DNA of 11,396 nucleotides from Candidatus Arcanibacter lacustris (GCA_000970895.1 JYHA01000116.1:1-11396), one strand, 5' to 3'; positions 1-8,900 are shown, numbered from the stretch's first letter. Translations and numbers: made by a program. The notes: generated from the letters alone by a model not told the origin.

Positions 1-1120
1 TGATTTGTACCTGAGTTTGGTACCATTTGCCTTTTTTAGAATCAAGCTCTTTGACTATATCTTCTAGTTTTTGTTTGGGTACTGTAGGATAAACCTGTTT
101 TTCAATAATGCCCCTAGGTTTACTTGCATTTATTGAAGCTAAAGAATATAAAACATCAAACTTACCATCAACACATTTAACGTTTTTTATAATATGCTTA
201 TTTACAAAAGATTCTGAAGATGTTCTCATTTTATGAATCAACTGCATTACTACATCAGCTAAATTATCAGTTATTCCTTGAGATCTAATATAGATAAATA
301 CCGCCATCATACCGTACTTAGCATCAGAATTATATTCTTTGATATGACTTGGAAGTAATGCCATTACACGATGATAATATTTTAGTAATAACTTTCTATC
401 AAAGCCTGCTAATAGCTCTTTTGGTAGAGAAATATTTTGTAGAAAATTTGCTTTTACCAGCTCATCTTCCACTAATTTAAGCTTTGCTCCTGCTATATCC
501 TTCTTTAATTGCCATAGATGAATTTGTTTTATTTCTTTTTGATCAGATGATTTTTTATCTGATTGCTCTGGCTCTATCTCATCTCCCCCTAGTAATTTAT
601 CAATTATATCTTTAGTTTCTTTGGATAATGATGAAACAATGCTACTAAAAAACTTATGTTCAAAGCGTGCTCTACTTGTTGTTATATACCTATCTACTTT
701 CTTTTTTAAAAATGGTTCTAATTTTTGTTCTTTAAAAAATTTATATGCATATTCTTTCTCTTGTTCATCAGTAAGACACTTTGGTGCAGCCTGCTCCATA
801 AGATAGGCTATAAGTTTTTCTACATGAACATTACTAGCTTTCTTAAACCCAAGAAAATCTCTAATATCACTGCGAAAACGTTCTATAGTCCTATTATTCC
901 AATTAAAATCATAATCATCTGAAAAAGATACACCCAATTGACTGGATAAACTATCTACTAACATCGGATCAATAACATCCTTATCTGATGGATGATATCC
1001 TTCTGTTTGAAAAAACTTTAACATGATAGCAAAAATCATCTTATTCTCATCGCCATGCTTTTGTTGTACTAAAATTAATTCTTCAGTATCTAATAAAAAT
1101 AGTTCTTCTGTTTTATTCAT
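1..1120 (-). CDS. tnpA: Tn3-family transposase, N-terminal part (runs off left edge)
   Basis: This reading frame is open from ATG at 1120 to the left edge with no stop, giving 373 residues of a protein that is about 1000 residues long in its family. It would bind the transposon ends and catalyse replicative transposition. The N-terminus has the DUF4158 signature: MNKTEELFLL, then RTIERFRSDIRDFLGF at about 79-94, which matches the family pattern of an R-R-x-x-I-R-x-FLGF segment. Residues around 240-345 continue with family-typical stretches such as ITDNLADVVMQLIHKM and the segment ending in IIEKQVYPTVP. The DDE catalytic half lies beyond the window. There is no strong Shine-Dalgarno next to the ATG, so the start rests on the conserved N-terminal match. 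Divergent from the recombinase stump at 1353. The family call is secure; whether the full gene is intact cannot be seen. Confidence 0.9.
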   Translation of the reverse strand, partial: MNKTEELFLLDTEELILVQQKHGDENKMIFAIMLKFFQTEGYHPSDKDVIDPMLVDSLSSQLGVSFSDDYDFNWNNRTIERFRSDIRDFLGFKKASNVHVEKLIAYLMEQAAPKCLTDEQEKEYAYKFFKEQKLEPFLKKKVDRYITTSRARFEHKFFSSIVSSLSKETKDIIDKLLGGDEIEPEQSDKKSSDQKEIKQIHLWQLKKDIAGAKLKLVEDELVKANFLQNISLPKELLAGFDRKLLLKYYHRVMALLPSHIKEYNSDAKYGMMAVFIYIRSQGITDNLADVVMQLIHKMRTSSESFVNKHIIKNVKCVDGKFDVLYSLASINASKPRGIIEKQVYPTVPKQKLEDIVKELDSKKGKWYQTQVQI

Positions 1121-1161
1121 AATAATTAATATCTTAATTTCAGTTCCTAGAACACCTGATG

Positions 1162-1182
1162 TCGGTACTTATAAAATACTGA
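1162..1182. other. res-like imperfect dyad upstream of tnpA
   Basis: An imperfect 21-bp dyad of the form TC(R)GTA-n-TT-nnn-AA-n-TAC(Y)GA is centred on an AT-rich core. Its overall look is like crossover site I of Tn3-family res regions, which lie between tnpA and a divergent tnpR. An 11-bp sequence, ACTTATAAAAT, occurs here (1167-1177) and again at 1261-1271. Assignment as res is inference; no full three-subsite array could be made out. Confidence 0.3.
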
Positions 1183-1211
1183 TCAAGCTCTAAAGACACG
1201 TTATAAACTCC

Positions 1212-1220
1212 ATTATACCA
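1212..1220 (-). promoter_or_regulatory. Possible extended -10 promoter for tnpA
   Basis: The minus strand reads TGGTATAAT, a consensus -10 hexamer with the TGn extension. No good -35 is visible 16-18 bases upstream, as often happens for extended -10 promoters. Transcription would start near 1205, leaving a leader of about 85 nt that contains the dyad at 1162-1182. Confidence 0.3.
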
Positions 1221-1249
1221 GCATAATTATACGACAAACTATATCTTAT

Positions 1250-1281
1250 TGTAAAGTGGAACTTATAAAATGTAATTTACA
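1250..1281. repeat. Inverted repeat TGTAAA...TTTACA in the tnpA upstream region
   Basis: TGTAAA (1250-1255) and TTTACA (1276-1281) are perfect 6-bp inverted arms. The right arm is also part of a perfect 11-base odd palindrome, TGTAATTTACA (1271-1281). It could be a protein-binding site, for example a second recombinase subsite. Nothing else is apparent between 1282 and 1336. Confidence 0.35.
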
Positions 1282-1336
1282 GCGAATGTTAGCTTAAATT
1301 TATCTCTATTGCTTGATATATTTTGATATTTAGGTA

Positions 1337-1381
1337 TTAAAATATTAATTATGTGGCGGCCAAAGGCACGTACCTTCACAC
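1337..1381. repeat. Imperfect direct repeat, copy A
   Basis: Starts TTAAAATATTAAT and shares 33 of 45 positions with copy B 280 bp downstream (1617-1661), ungapped, including an identical first 13 bases, an ATG four bases later and a shared CACAC end. It is followed by CTCCCCC, so the minus strand begins with GGGGG like a Tn3-family terminal repeat. It supplies the first ten codons of the recombinase stump, consistent with a transposon end that has cut into that gene. Confidence 0.6.
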
Positions 1382-1595
1382 TCCCCCTAAAAAAGCAAGT
1401 GGTACAAAACTTGGAAAACCAGTTGGAACAATACAAAAAAGTAAGTTTGATAAAGATTTAGAGAAAATAAAAGAATTACTTAGTTATGGGCTATCGGTGA
1501 GAAAGATAGCTATTTTCATGGGGTACAGTAATTATTTATCATTGAATAAATATTTGAATAAAAGAAAAATAAAAGAGGAAATAAAGGCTGCTTAA
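1353..1595 (+). pseudogene. Serine recombinase C-terminal HTH stump
   Basis: An 80-codon frame (GTG at 1353) that retains only the DNA-binding end of a resolvase/invertase. Residues 13-27 (KKASGTKLGKPVG..) match the linker seen in many serine recombinases (K-x-x-G-x-K-LGRP-x-G), and residues 36-70 form the helix-turn-helix of Hin/Mpi-type enzymes (I-x-x-LL-x-x-G-x-S-x-x-x-IA-x-x-x-GYS). The N-terminal catalytic domain, about 120-140 residues with its active-site serine, is absent. The first 12 codons come from repeat copy A and do not look like recombinase, so the start is probably a junction artefact. A stop lies in frame at 1338-1340. It may have been the tnpR of a Tn3-type element. Recombinase origin is likely; expression is doubtful. 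Confidence 0.7.
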
Positions 1596-2061
1596 GGACG
1601 GATGATACTCTATGGGTTAAAATATTAATCATGAGCCGCAAAAATGGAGGTTCTTCCACACGGGGCGTAATAGATCCAATACCCATATTTTTTGGATTAA
1701 TAATAAAATCTAATGCATCCAACCCATCATTATTACGAATATTTATTTTTTGAGAGTTTTTAAATTTTGTTATAACAATGTAATAACCATTAATTGAATT
1801 AAAAAAATCCTTTGCACATAGCTTACTTTTTTCTCTATTTGCAATACATTCACTATTAGAAATATAACTTGCATTAATGGAGCAAAAATTAATTGAGTAA
1901 CTATGTTTAGAAAACCATTCATCATTCGATATAGTATATTCAGGATTGATTTTATATTCTTCACGGGCAACAAAATAGAAGTAACTATAATCATTTGAAT
2001 GAGAGGACAGTTTCTTTCTTAAGATTACAGTATTATTAGGTGTTATAAAAGGTTTCATCAT
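1516..2061 (-). CDS. Third gene of the traC-traD operon, unknown function, 3' end probably replaced by transposon sequence
   Basis: The start codon overlaps the traD stop (ATGATGA), the usual sign of translational coupling, so the gene belongs to the tra operon. In Ti plasmids traG follows traD, but this protein shows no TraG features: no Walker motifs and no N-terminal membrane segments. I do not recognise it. Visible traits are a Tyr/Phe/Ser-rich first 100 residues and cysteines within the stretch FCSINASYISNSEC and nearby. From about residue 133 (PRVEEPPFLRL) the frame is encoded by repeat copy B, and beyond residue about 150 it runs antisense to the recombinase stump with a low-complexity hydrophobic tail. 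The genuine protein therefore probably covers only about residues 1-131, and the rest is read-through into a junction. Real but truncated gene is the best reading. Confidence 0.5.
   Translation of the reverse strand: MMKPFITPNNTVILRKKLSSHSNDYSYFYFVAREEYKINPEYTISNDEWFSKHSYSINFCSINASYISNSECIANREKSKLCAKDFFNSINGYYIVITKFKNSQKINIRNNDGLDALDFIINPKNMGIGSITPRVEEPPFLRLMINILTHRVSSVLKQPLFPLLFFFYSNIYSMINNYCTP
1617..1661. repeat. Imperfect direct repeat, copy B
   Basis: Same orientation as copy A, with 33 of 45 positions identical. It lies between the recombinase stump and the truncated tra-operon gene, and its GC content exceeds that of its flanks. It is followed by GGGG (1662-1665), whereas copy A is followed by CCCCC after one T, so the outer ends differ. 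It may be the right end of an older related transposon, or of the element that delivered the recombinase. Confidence 0.55.
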
Positions 2062-2360
2062 TTATTACTAACTTCTGATTTTAAATATTTCAGACCAAGT
2101 TCTTGCCATCTATTCATATCATCAGCATCATCATTTTTCTTATGATAAGCCTCTATTAAAAATCCATAAAGAGTAGCAGCCTTCTCAATTGCTGAAATAT
2201 CTTCCTGCAAGTCATCACCAAGATTAATATTAAAGATAGTACTTAGTCCAACTTTATCAATAAGACCGCCAAGTTGAATAAGAGTTCTGGTTCTTGCTTT
2301 TCGCAAAATATTAGCAGAAGTTTTATTATTTTTTGAATGAAGCATCATATTTAATGTCAT
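2058..2360 (-). CDS. traD: TraD, Ti-type conjugal transfer accessory protein
   Basis: Small cytoplasmic protein (100 aa) of the TraD family of Ti-type conjugation systems; TraC and TraD are encoded divergently from traA there and are thought to help the relaxase at oriT. The diagnostic segment is RKARTRTLIQLGGLIDKVGL at residues 20-39, which fits the family pattern of a basic start, then a T-x-x-x-x-LGGL-x-x-K-x-GL core. The C-terminal RWQELGLKYL also matches the family's W-x-x-x-G-x-x-x-L end. The frame is open back to an ATG at 2465, but that start would overlap traC by 59 bases. ATG 2360 has a clear GAGG six bases upstream and gives the family's short length, so it is preferred. It lies 46 bases after the traC stop and shares ATGA with the next gene. 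Confidence 0.8.
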   Translation of the reverse strand: MTLNMMLHSKNNKTSANILRKARTRTLIQLGGLIDKVGLSTIFNINLGDDLQEDISAIEKAATLYGFLIEAYHKKNDDADDMNRWQELGLKYLKSEVSNK

Positions 2361-2366
2361 ATAGTA

Positions 2367-2370
2367 CCTC
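2367..2370 (-). promoter_or_regulatory. Ribosome binding site deciding the traD start
   Basis: Minus-strand GAGG six bases before ATG 2360. No comparable motif precedes the upstream in-frame ATG codons at 2465 and 2462, which lie inside traC. Confidence 0.6.
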
Positions 2371-2406
2371 GTGATAATTCTATCTAGTTTTATTAGATAT
2401 TTATTA

Positions 2407-2673
2407 CTAATTGTTATCGGCAATGATTTTTGGTTTTCTTTTAAGAAATTTTCTCCCAGCATCAAGCCAGACCTCTATCACTTTATCTTTATTTACAATG
2501 GATTCTTTCATAGAAACTAAAGCACCCACTAACAATTCGTCTTCAATATCATTAATTCCAACTTTAGAAATCAGGTTTGCAACTTCGATATTGCGTTTAT
2601 TTTCAAGATCTTTCTTTTCTTGGGTAAGTTTTTTGATCTTTTCTTCTAAATCTATAATTTTGGCTTTTGACAT
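2407..2673 (-). CDS. traC: TraC-like Ti-type conjugal transfer accessory protein
   Basis: An 88-aa protein, first gene of the operon divergent from traA. Residues 5-32 form a Lys/Glu-rich coiled coil (LEEKIKKLTQEKKDLENKR). It is followed by ISKVGINDIEDELLVGAL (about 35-52), the layout of TraC from Agrobacterium-type plasmids: a charged helix, then K-x-G-[IL]-x-[DE]-I-x-[DE]-x-x-L. The C-terminal VWLDAGRKFLKR resembles the end of the neighbouring TraD (RWQELGLKYL), suggesting the two proteins are distant relatives. It would act in the cytoplasm as a relaxosome component binding near oriT, whose core lies about 170 bp upstream of its start. A weak GGAAA precedes the ATG. Family assignment is by pattern recognition, fairly confident; molecular function is inferred from context. 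Confidence 0.7.
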   Translation of the reverse strand: MSKAKIIDLEEKIKKLTQEKKDLENKRNIEVANLISKVGINDIEDELLVGALVSMKESIVNKDKVIEVWLDAGRKFLKRKPKIIADNN

Positions 2674-2736
2674 AATTTTATATTTCCGTTTTTACTGTGT
2701 TTAAATCTTTTAAATATAATTAGAACTGGCTAATCT

Positions 2737-2765
2737 ATAATATAGCTAAATAATAACAATCTTAA
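2737..2765 (-). promoter_or_regulatory. Candidate promoter for traC-traD
   Basis: On the minus strand, TTAAGA (2765-2760, 4 of 6 to consensus), a 17-base spacer, then TATTAT (2742-2737, 5 of 6). Predicted start near 2730 gives a leader of about 57 nt to traC. AT-rich DNA makes chance matches common. Confidence 0.35.
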
Positions 2766-2777
2766 CTTACAAAGTAA

Positions 2778-2791
2778 ATGATAATAATCAT
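2778..2791. repeat. Inverted repeat within the tra intergenic region
   Basis: ATGAT-AATA-ATCAT, with an overlapping palindrome ATCATGAT at 2787-2794. It sits between the candidate traC promoter and the nic-like site, where accessory proteins or a repressor could bind. Function is inferred from position only. Confidence 0.35.
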
Positions 2792-2840
2792 GATATCCTT
2801 AAAATAATAATAAAAAAACAACAAAACCTTCATCACAAAA

Positions 2841-2882
2841 AGAAATTTTAATTTCTAAGTGCGCACTGATGCACGTTGTGCT
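2841..2882 (+). other. oriT: Candidate origin of transfer (oriT) with MobQ-type nic site
   Basis: A perfect inverted repeat AGAAATT-TT-AATTTCT (2841-2856) runs directly into TAAGTGCGCACT (2856-2867). In RSF1010/MobQ-type origins an inverted repeat immediately precedes TAAGTGCG followed by CCCT, with cleavage after the last G. By analogy the nick here would fall between 2863 and 2864. The core also contains the palindrome GTGCGCAC (2859-2866), and just downstream there is a second small dyad GCAC-GTT-GTGC (2871-2880). Location between divergent traC and traA is exactly where Ti plasmids carry oriT, and the relaxase encoded 110 bp away is of the matching family. The motif match is seen directly; use as oriT is inferred. 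Confidence 0.75.
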
Positions 2883-2910
2883 TGTTTGATCCTGCCGATA
2901 GCTGTATACT
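2882..2910 (+). promoter_or_regulatory. Candidate traA promoter
   Basis: TTGTTT (2882-2887), a 17-base spacer, TATACT (2905-2910, 5 of 6 to consensus). A start near 2917 gives a leader of about 63 nt. The promoter abuts the nic-like site, so relaxosome proteins bound at oriT could repress traA. An AAGG at 2971-2974 gives a well-placed ribosome binding site for ATG 2980. Confidence 0.45.
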
Positions 2911-2979
2911 ATTCTTGATAGCGATTTTAATTGATTTGTTTATTTAGTTATCATTGATAAAAATAGTTTTAAGGCGAAT

Positions 2980-5900
2980 ATGGCAATATTTCATTCATCA
3001 GCAGGAATAGTTTCAAGAAGTACAGGCAGAACAGCCCAGATGGCTGCTGCCTATATTACTGGAAAAATGATTGTTGATGAACGCACAGGTGAGCATAAGC
3101 TTTATAATAAATCTCATGATATTCATAGTAATATTCTTACTCCAGATAATGCACCAGAATGGTCAAAAGATACTTCTACTCTCTGGAATTATGTTGAGAA
3201 GTTTGAAGATCAAATCGCAAATTATAGATTTAGAGGACATAGCAATGAATTAAAGAATGAAAAAAGTATGGCAGCTAAATTAGAGTATTTAAATAGCGCT
3301 CAAACTGCCCAGACTTTAGAATGTTCACTCCCCGTAGAGCTTGATCCTAAATTCTATCGCGAACTAATTGAAGACTTCTTAAAAGAGAGATTTGTTGACC
3401 GCGGCCTTGTGGTAGAATATGCGATTCATTTTGAATCAGGTAATCCCCACTTCCATGCAATGATGACTAGAAGAGCCATTGATGGTAATAGTTTATCAGA
3501 AAGCAAAGATAGAGAAATAGTTGCTGTATCTGAGATTAAAGCTACTAGAAAACTATATGCAGAAAAAACTAATTATATATTAGAAAGAGAAGGAATCGAG
3601 GCAAGAGTAGATCACAGAAGTTATAAAGATATGGGTCTTGATATAGAACCTACTCTTCATAAAGGATGGAGGGGTCATGATTTAGAAAGAAGAGGTGAAT
3701 ATTCTAGAATTGCAACTGAAAACGAACAAATAAGACAAAGAAACATTGAAGTTATTTTTAATGATCCCTCTCAACTAATTAAAGATATTGCTCTTAGAAA
3801 AACAGTCTTTACTACCGATGATTTAGCTGGAGAAATCATGAGGAGAGTCGGAGGAGATGAAGCTTTATTTGCTATTTTATCAGAGAAAGTAAACCAGATT
3901 ACAATACCTAATGAGTTAGGTGAAATAGATAGAGTAAATAATAGTTTAGAATTAGAGAAACAGCTTAAAAAGCAACCAGGAAACATTGTAGATGTTATTT
4001 TAAATGATAAAGTTATTTCTTTTATAAATGAGATTAAAACTACCGATCAAGCTATCGCTAATAATAACCAAGATGAAAATAAAGTTACTAAAATCTATGA
4101 GGGTATTAGAACTCTTGAGGAACAAGAAAAGTATTTTAATCAACTTGATGAAAATGCCAAAACTTATGCTAGTCAGATTCTAATAGATGATACGGAGTCA
4201 GTACTTGTAGGTAGCAATATCAAATCTCAATTAGTTTATAGCGCTAGATGTGAAGTTGAGAAGGAAAAACAAATATTTGAGCTATGTGATAAGATTTATG
4301 AGGGTAATGATAAGAAGCTTGATCATAATAGAGTAGATCATTTTATTTCATTAAAGGAAAGAGAATTTAAAGGCAAATATTCTTTAAGTGATGAGCAAAG
4401 AGATGCTATTCATTACTTATGCGATGGCAGCAATATTAGATCTGTAGTGGGAAGAGCTGGTAGTGGTAAAACTACCTTACTTAAAGTAGTAGCCGATAGT
4501 TATAAAGACGGTGGCTATAGAGTACTTGGTACTTCCTTCCAAGGAAAAGCTGTTGATATTATGGCAAGAGAGATAGGTATTGAGACTAGAAGTTTAGATA
4601 GTTATTTATATAGGTGGAAAGAATATAATCAATTAAGTGCAAAAATTAATAATAACGAATTATCTGGTAGATCACTTAGTTATGCGCAAAATAGATTAAG
4701 TAATATGGAGCAATATCGTTTTACAAAGAATGATGTTATTATAGTCGATGAAGCAAATATGGTAGGATCAAGATTATTACTACCATTATTTAAAGAAATA
4801 GCCAATGCTGGTGCTAAACTAATTACTATCTCTGATCCAATGCAGATCAAAACACATGATGCTGGCGATATCTCAAGAGGAGTTATAAGCAAATATGGTG
4901 CTTTTGAAATTAGCAATGTACTAAGACAAAATATCTCCTGGCAAAAGGAGGCTTCAGCTCACTTAAATGAACATAATTTAATCGATGGACTAAAACCATA
5001 TTTTGATAAGGGCAATGTTAATTGGTGTCATGATAGTTTTGACGCTAGCTCGATCTTAATAGAAGATTATTTAAAAGATAAAGCCTTATATCCTGACCAA
5101 TCTCAGTTAATCTTGACTTTCTTAAATAGTAAGGTCGAAAAAATAAATTTAGCAGTACATCATGCGTTACAAGAAAAAGGAGGGTTAAAAGATACTTATA
5201 TAATAGGTGGAAAAGCATTTAGTATTAATGAACGTATTGTTTTTACTAAAAACGACAATAATGGACGCGCGGTTAAGAATATTGATGATATCAACAATAT
5301 CAAGCGTGATATTAAGCATGACAAGGATGTTAGAGAGCAAGCTCCAAGCAAACAAGGGATACAAAACCAAGCAATCGGTGTTAAAAACGGCACTTTTGGC
5401 AACATCATTGATATTAAGCAAAGAAATGAAGTTTTTGAGCTTAAAGTACGACTTGATGATGATCGGATCGTCAAGTTTGATACTAGTACTTACAAAGACT
5501 TTAGTTATGGTTATGCCATTACTATCAATAAATCAGAAGGTGAGAGTATAGATAGAAGTTACATTTTATTTGATGATAAAATGAATGCTAATCTGACTCT
5601 CATTGCCATGACGCGTCATAAGCAAGATGTACGTGCCTATATTGATGGCAATCAGTTTATTGATTTTAAAGACGTTGTAACTAAACTAGGCAACTCTCAA
5701 AAGAAAGAGTTAATAAGTGATTATACAATCTCAGATAAGATCAAGCCTTATTATGAGAGAGTTAAATCATATAGAGAGTCTGGGATTAATGCTTCAAATC
5801 TCTTAGAAGAAATGATGAGTAATAGTCCTGCAAATAAAGAGCTATTTCAGCATAAATCCTGGAAAGATTTTCAAAATAATATCAATATCAGGAATGATTA

Positions 5901-8900
5901 TGCTAAGGAGATTTTAAAAGATTGGGATAATCATAGTTTATTTGTAACTCAAATAAATGTTAGAAAAAGCACCATTGAGGTACATGCTGGAGTTAGAGAT
6001 AGATTACTCTCGGATATAGAAGTCAAAGCATCAAATACAGTGGGGAAATATTTTGATACATCGAATCAAACCAGAAACCTATGGCAAGAAATTAAAACTA
6101 CTCATCCTGGATGGCTTGGAAAATCTCATCCAAGTTACCAAAACTATGAAGAAAATAGAAAGGAAAGAGATAGCTTAGCCAGTGTTATAGCAGAGAGTCC
6201 TACCCTCTATAGACAATTCTTCAAAGTTACTTACAAAGATGTAGAGATATTAAATGAAGATAATGTAACTAAAACAGAGCGGATTAAACTTGATTATTTT
6301 GGTATTGAAATTAAAGGCACTCATACTAGATGGGCTACAGTTACTAAACAAGCAGAAGATCATTATAAGCATGAACTAACTATTGCTAAAGTTGATCGCT
6401 TGAATCCGGAAGATAAAGAACATTACCAGATTGTTAAATCTTATATCCAAACTAGAAATAATGTAGTTTCATATGTAGCTAACTTAAAAAATACCAAGAA
6501 TATATTTTATTTTCCAAAACACGAATCACATGCCTTATTTAAGCAAGAAATAGCCTCCAGGGATAATTTAGCTCTTAAAATGGTAGAATCACCTGATAAA
6601 TATGAGAGATTCTTCGAATTATTTAATATTAACCAAGACAATTTGCTTGATCATGCTATTAGGGGTGAGATAGCAATTAATAGAGATAAGAATAAATCTA
6701 GGGAAAAAAAATTAGAAGCAGGATTAGAAGTAACATCGATAAGAAAATCATCATATGATCAGAAATTTGATAGACGCAATAGTTTTTATAATTTTGAAGC
6801 AGTTAAAGCTGAAAGCGCTTATAATAGTAGATCTATAGCTTTAGCAGTTCTTGGAGAACCTAATCGCAGCCTATCATCTAATAGTGAGCTTAGATATGGT
6901 TCTAAAGGTAGTTTATCAGTTAAAATATCAGGTAAGAGCGCAGGCCTATGGCATGATTTTGAATCTGGAGTAGGCGGAGATATTATTAAGCTCATCAGCG
7001 TTAATAATAATATAAGTTACAAAGATGCAATTGAATATAGTGCTAGTTTAATTGGTATGAGTCCTTCATCTAATGTTATAAAAATCAATAGTTATGAACT
7101 GGCTAAAAACAATATCAGTATCAAAAATATTAACAAAGACAATATTGAATCTAACAAAGAAGCTAAACGAGCAGAATTTATTAACAAGCTTTATGAGCAA
7201 TCAAAAGCTGCAAATGGCACTATAGTAGAAAAATACTTAACTACTCATCGCAATATAACAACCTCCCTACCCGATTCTATCAGGTTTATCGATAATCATT
7301 ATGAACCAGGAAGTAAGAGTAAAATGCCTGCAATGGCTGTTTTTGCTAGAAACAAAGATGGGGATATTACTGGCGTTCAAGTTACCTACTTAAATTCAAC
7401 AACTTATAATAAAGCTGACATTAGCATTAAAAAACGTAGCTATGGCTCTATTAAGGGTTCATTTGTCGAAATACAAAAAGGCAATGATAATCAACCAGTT
7501 TATGTAACTGAAGGCATAGAAAATGCTCTTAGTGTTAAAGAAGCAGGAGCAAAAGGTGCTATCTTAGTTAGTCTTGGTATCTCAAATATTAAGAATATCG
7601 ACTCGTATTTAAAAGATGATGAGATTAAGGCAGTAAAAGAAGAAAAAGAAATAAAAGAAACAAATAATACGCAAGGCCAAGAGTTAAAGCCACAAAGAGA
7701 GATTGTTATTTGTGGCGATAATGACGGTATCAATACAGCAGCGGGTAAATCTATCCATAAATCAGCTTTACATCTTGTAGAGCAGAATTACCAGGTCAAA
7801 ATGATAATGCCAGAAACTATTGGCAGCGATTTTAATGACATACTAAAACAAGAGGGGATTGATGCCCTTAAGGCTTATTTTAAAGAAGATATTATTAAAG
7901 ATACAATATCACCAATAGCAGAAAGCAAATCATTAACCCCGACTGATAATGATCTAGAGATCAAAGATCAAACTATTAGACCAATTCTAACTAAAGAAGA
8001 AATTCAAACCATAACTAATGAAGCAAATGAGGGCAAGGCCTATATAAATGAGCAAAAGAATCTGATTAAACTCTATAAATCTAGTGATTATCAACTCGGT
8101 AAATATTTGCAAAATATCTATGGTTATATAAATAGTGATAAAGTCATTAGTCATCTAGAATCTTTGCCTCAAAATGAACTAGTTACTTATTTAGAGAAAA
8201 TAGAAAAAGATCCAAATATCATTGGTAAGTTTACAGGTGAAACAAATTATCTATTATTTGATGATAATACCAGAAAAACTGCAAAAGAATTAAGTCTAAA
8301 CTTACCTCAAAAAATGCAAGAACATTATCAAACAATGATTGATAAAAAAAGCGCAGAAGCTAATATTAAAGAGGTGTTGACTAATAAAACCACTCAAAAT
8401 GACATCTCAAACAAAAGTCATGAGGAGCTTTCACAAATCTTCCTAACAAGCCACATTAAAGAAGTTATATTAACTTCTGATTACGAAAACTATAAACCAA
8501 ATATTGATAAACTAGAGCTTATTGCAACTAAAATGGCGGATTACAGTATTTTAACTAATAATATGAATCAAGAGATAAAATTAGAAGATTTAGAAAACTT
8601 AAAGCAAACTGCAGCTTTTGAAGTTGTAAGAAAAGAAGATATTCTAAAAGGATTAAATAGAACTAGCGAATATGATTTAGATTATTCAGCAAGTGATATA
8701 TTGCAAGTAATGCAGCATAATCAATTAAGTAACAATAGCAAAGCTGAACGATTAGCTTCTATTGAGGCGGGTTATTATAAGAATCATTTAGCTAATCCTC
8801 AAGATAACAAAGTTTCAAGCTATGCTTATAAAGCAAGTAATCAATATAATGATAATTTAGCTAAAGAAGATAAGCTTGCCAGCGAGTATTTATCTCAAGG

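Larger units (their letters stand above)
1..1387. mobile_element. Right portion of a Tn3-family transposon (left end outside window)
   Basis: A Tn3-family transposase gene enters from the left edge. Upstream of it lie a dyad-bearing non-coding segment and then a run of five C (1383-1387; GGGGG on the minus strand). Tn3-family terminal repeats typically begin GGGG and are about 38 bp long, so the right terminus may be at about 1387, with repeat copy A as the inverted repeat. The transposase is seen clearly; placing the end at 1387 is inference. The left terminus and any target duplication lie outside the window. Confidence 0.45.

Noticed and set aside
621..922. Two plus-strand frames of 61 and 65 codons
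   Set aside because: Both are antisense to the clearly recognisable Tn3 transposase frame, with Phe/Ser-rich shadow composition.
1617..1750. Short plus-strand frame starting ATG 1631 after repeat B
   Set aside because: Forty codons with no recognisable content, opposite the minus-strand tra-operon gene; the ATG is part of the repeat.
2411..2704. 97-codon plus-strand frame opposite traC
   Set aside because: Antisense to traC over nearly its whole length, hydrophobic/Ser-rich composition typical of a shadow, no ribosome site; traC on the other strand has family features.
5196..5551. Plus-strand and minus-strand frames of 78-114 codons inside traA near 5200-5550
   Set aside because: They overlap the helicase part of traA, whose motifs are intact in its own frame; these are out-of-frame shadows.
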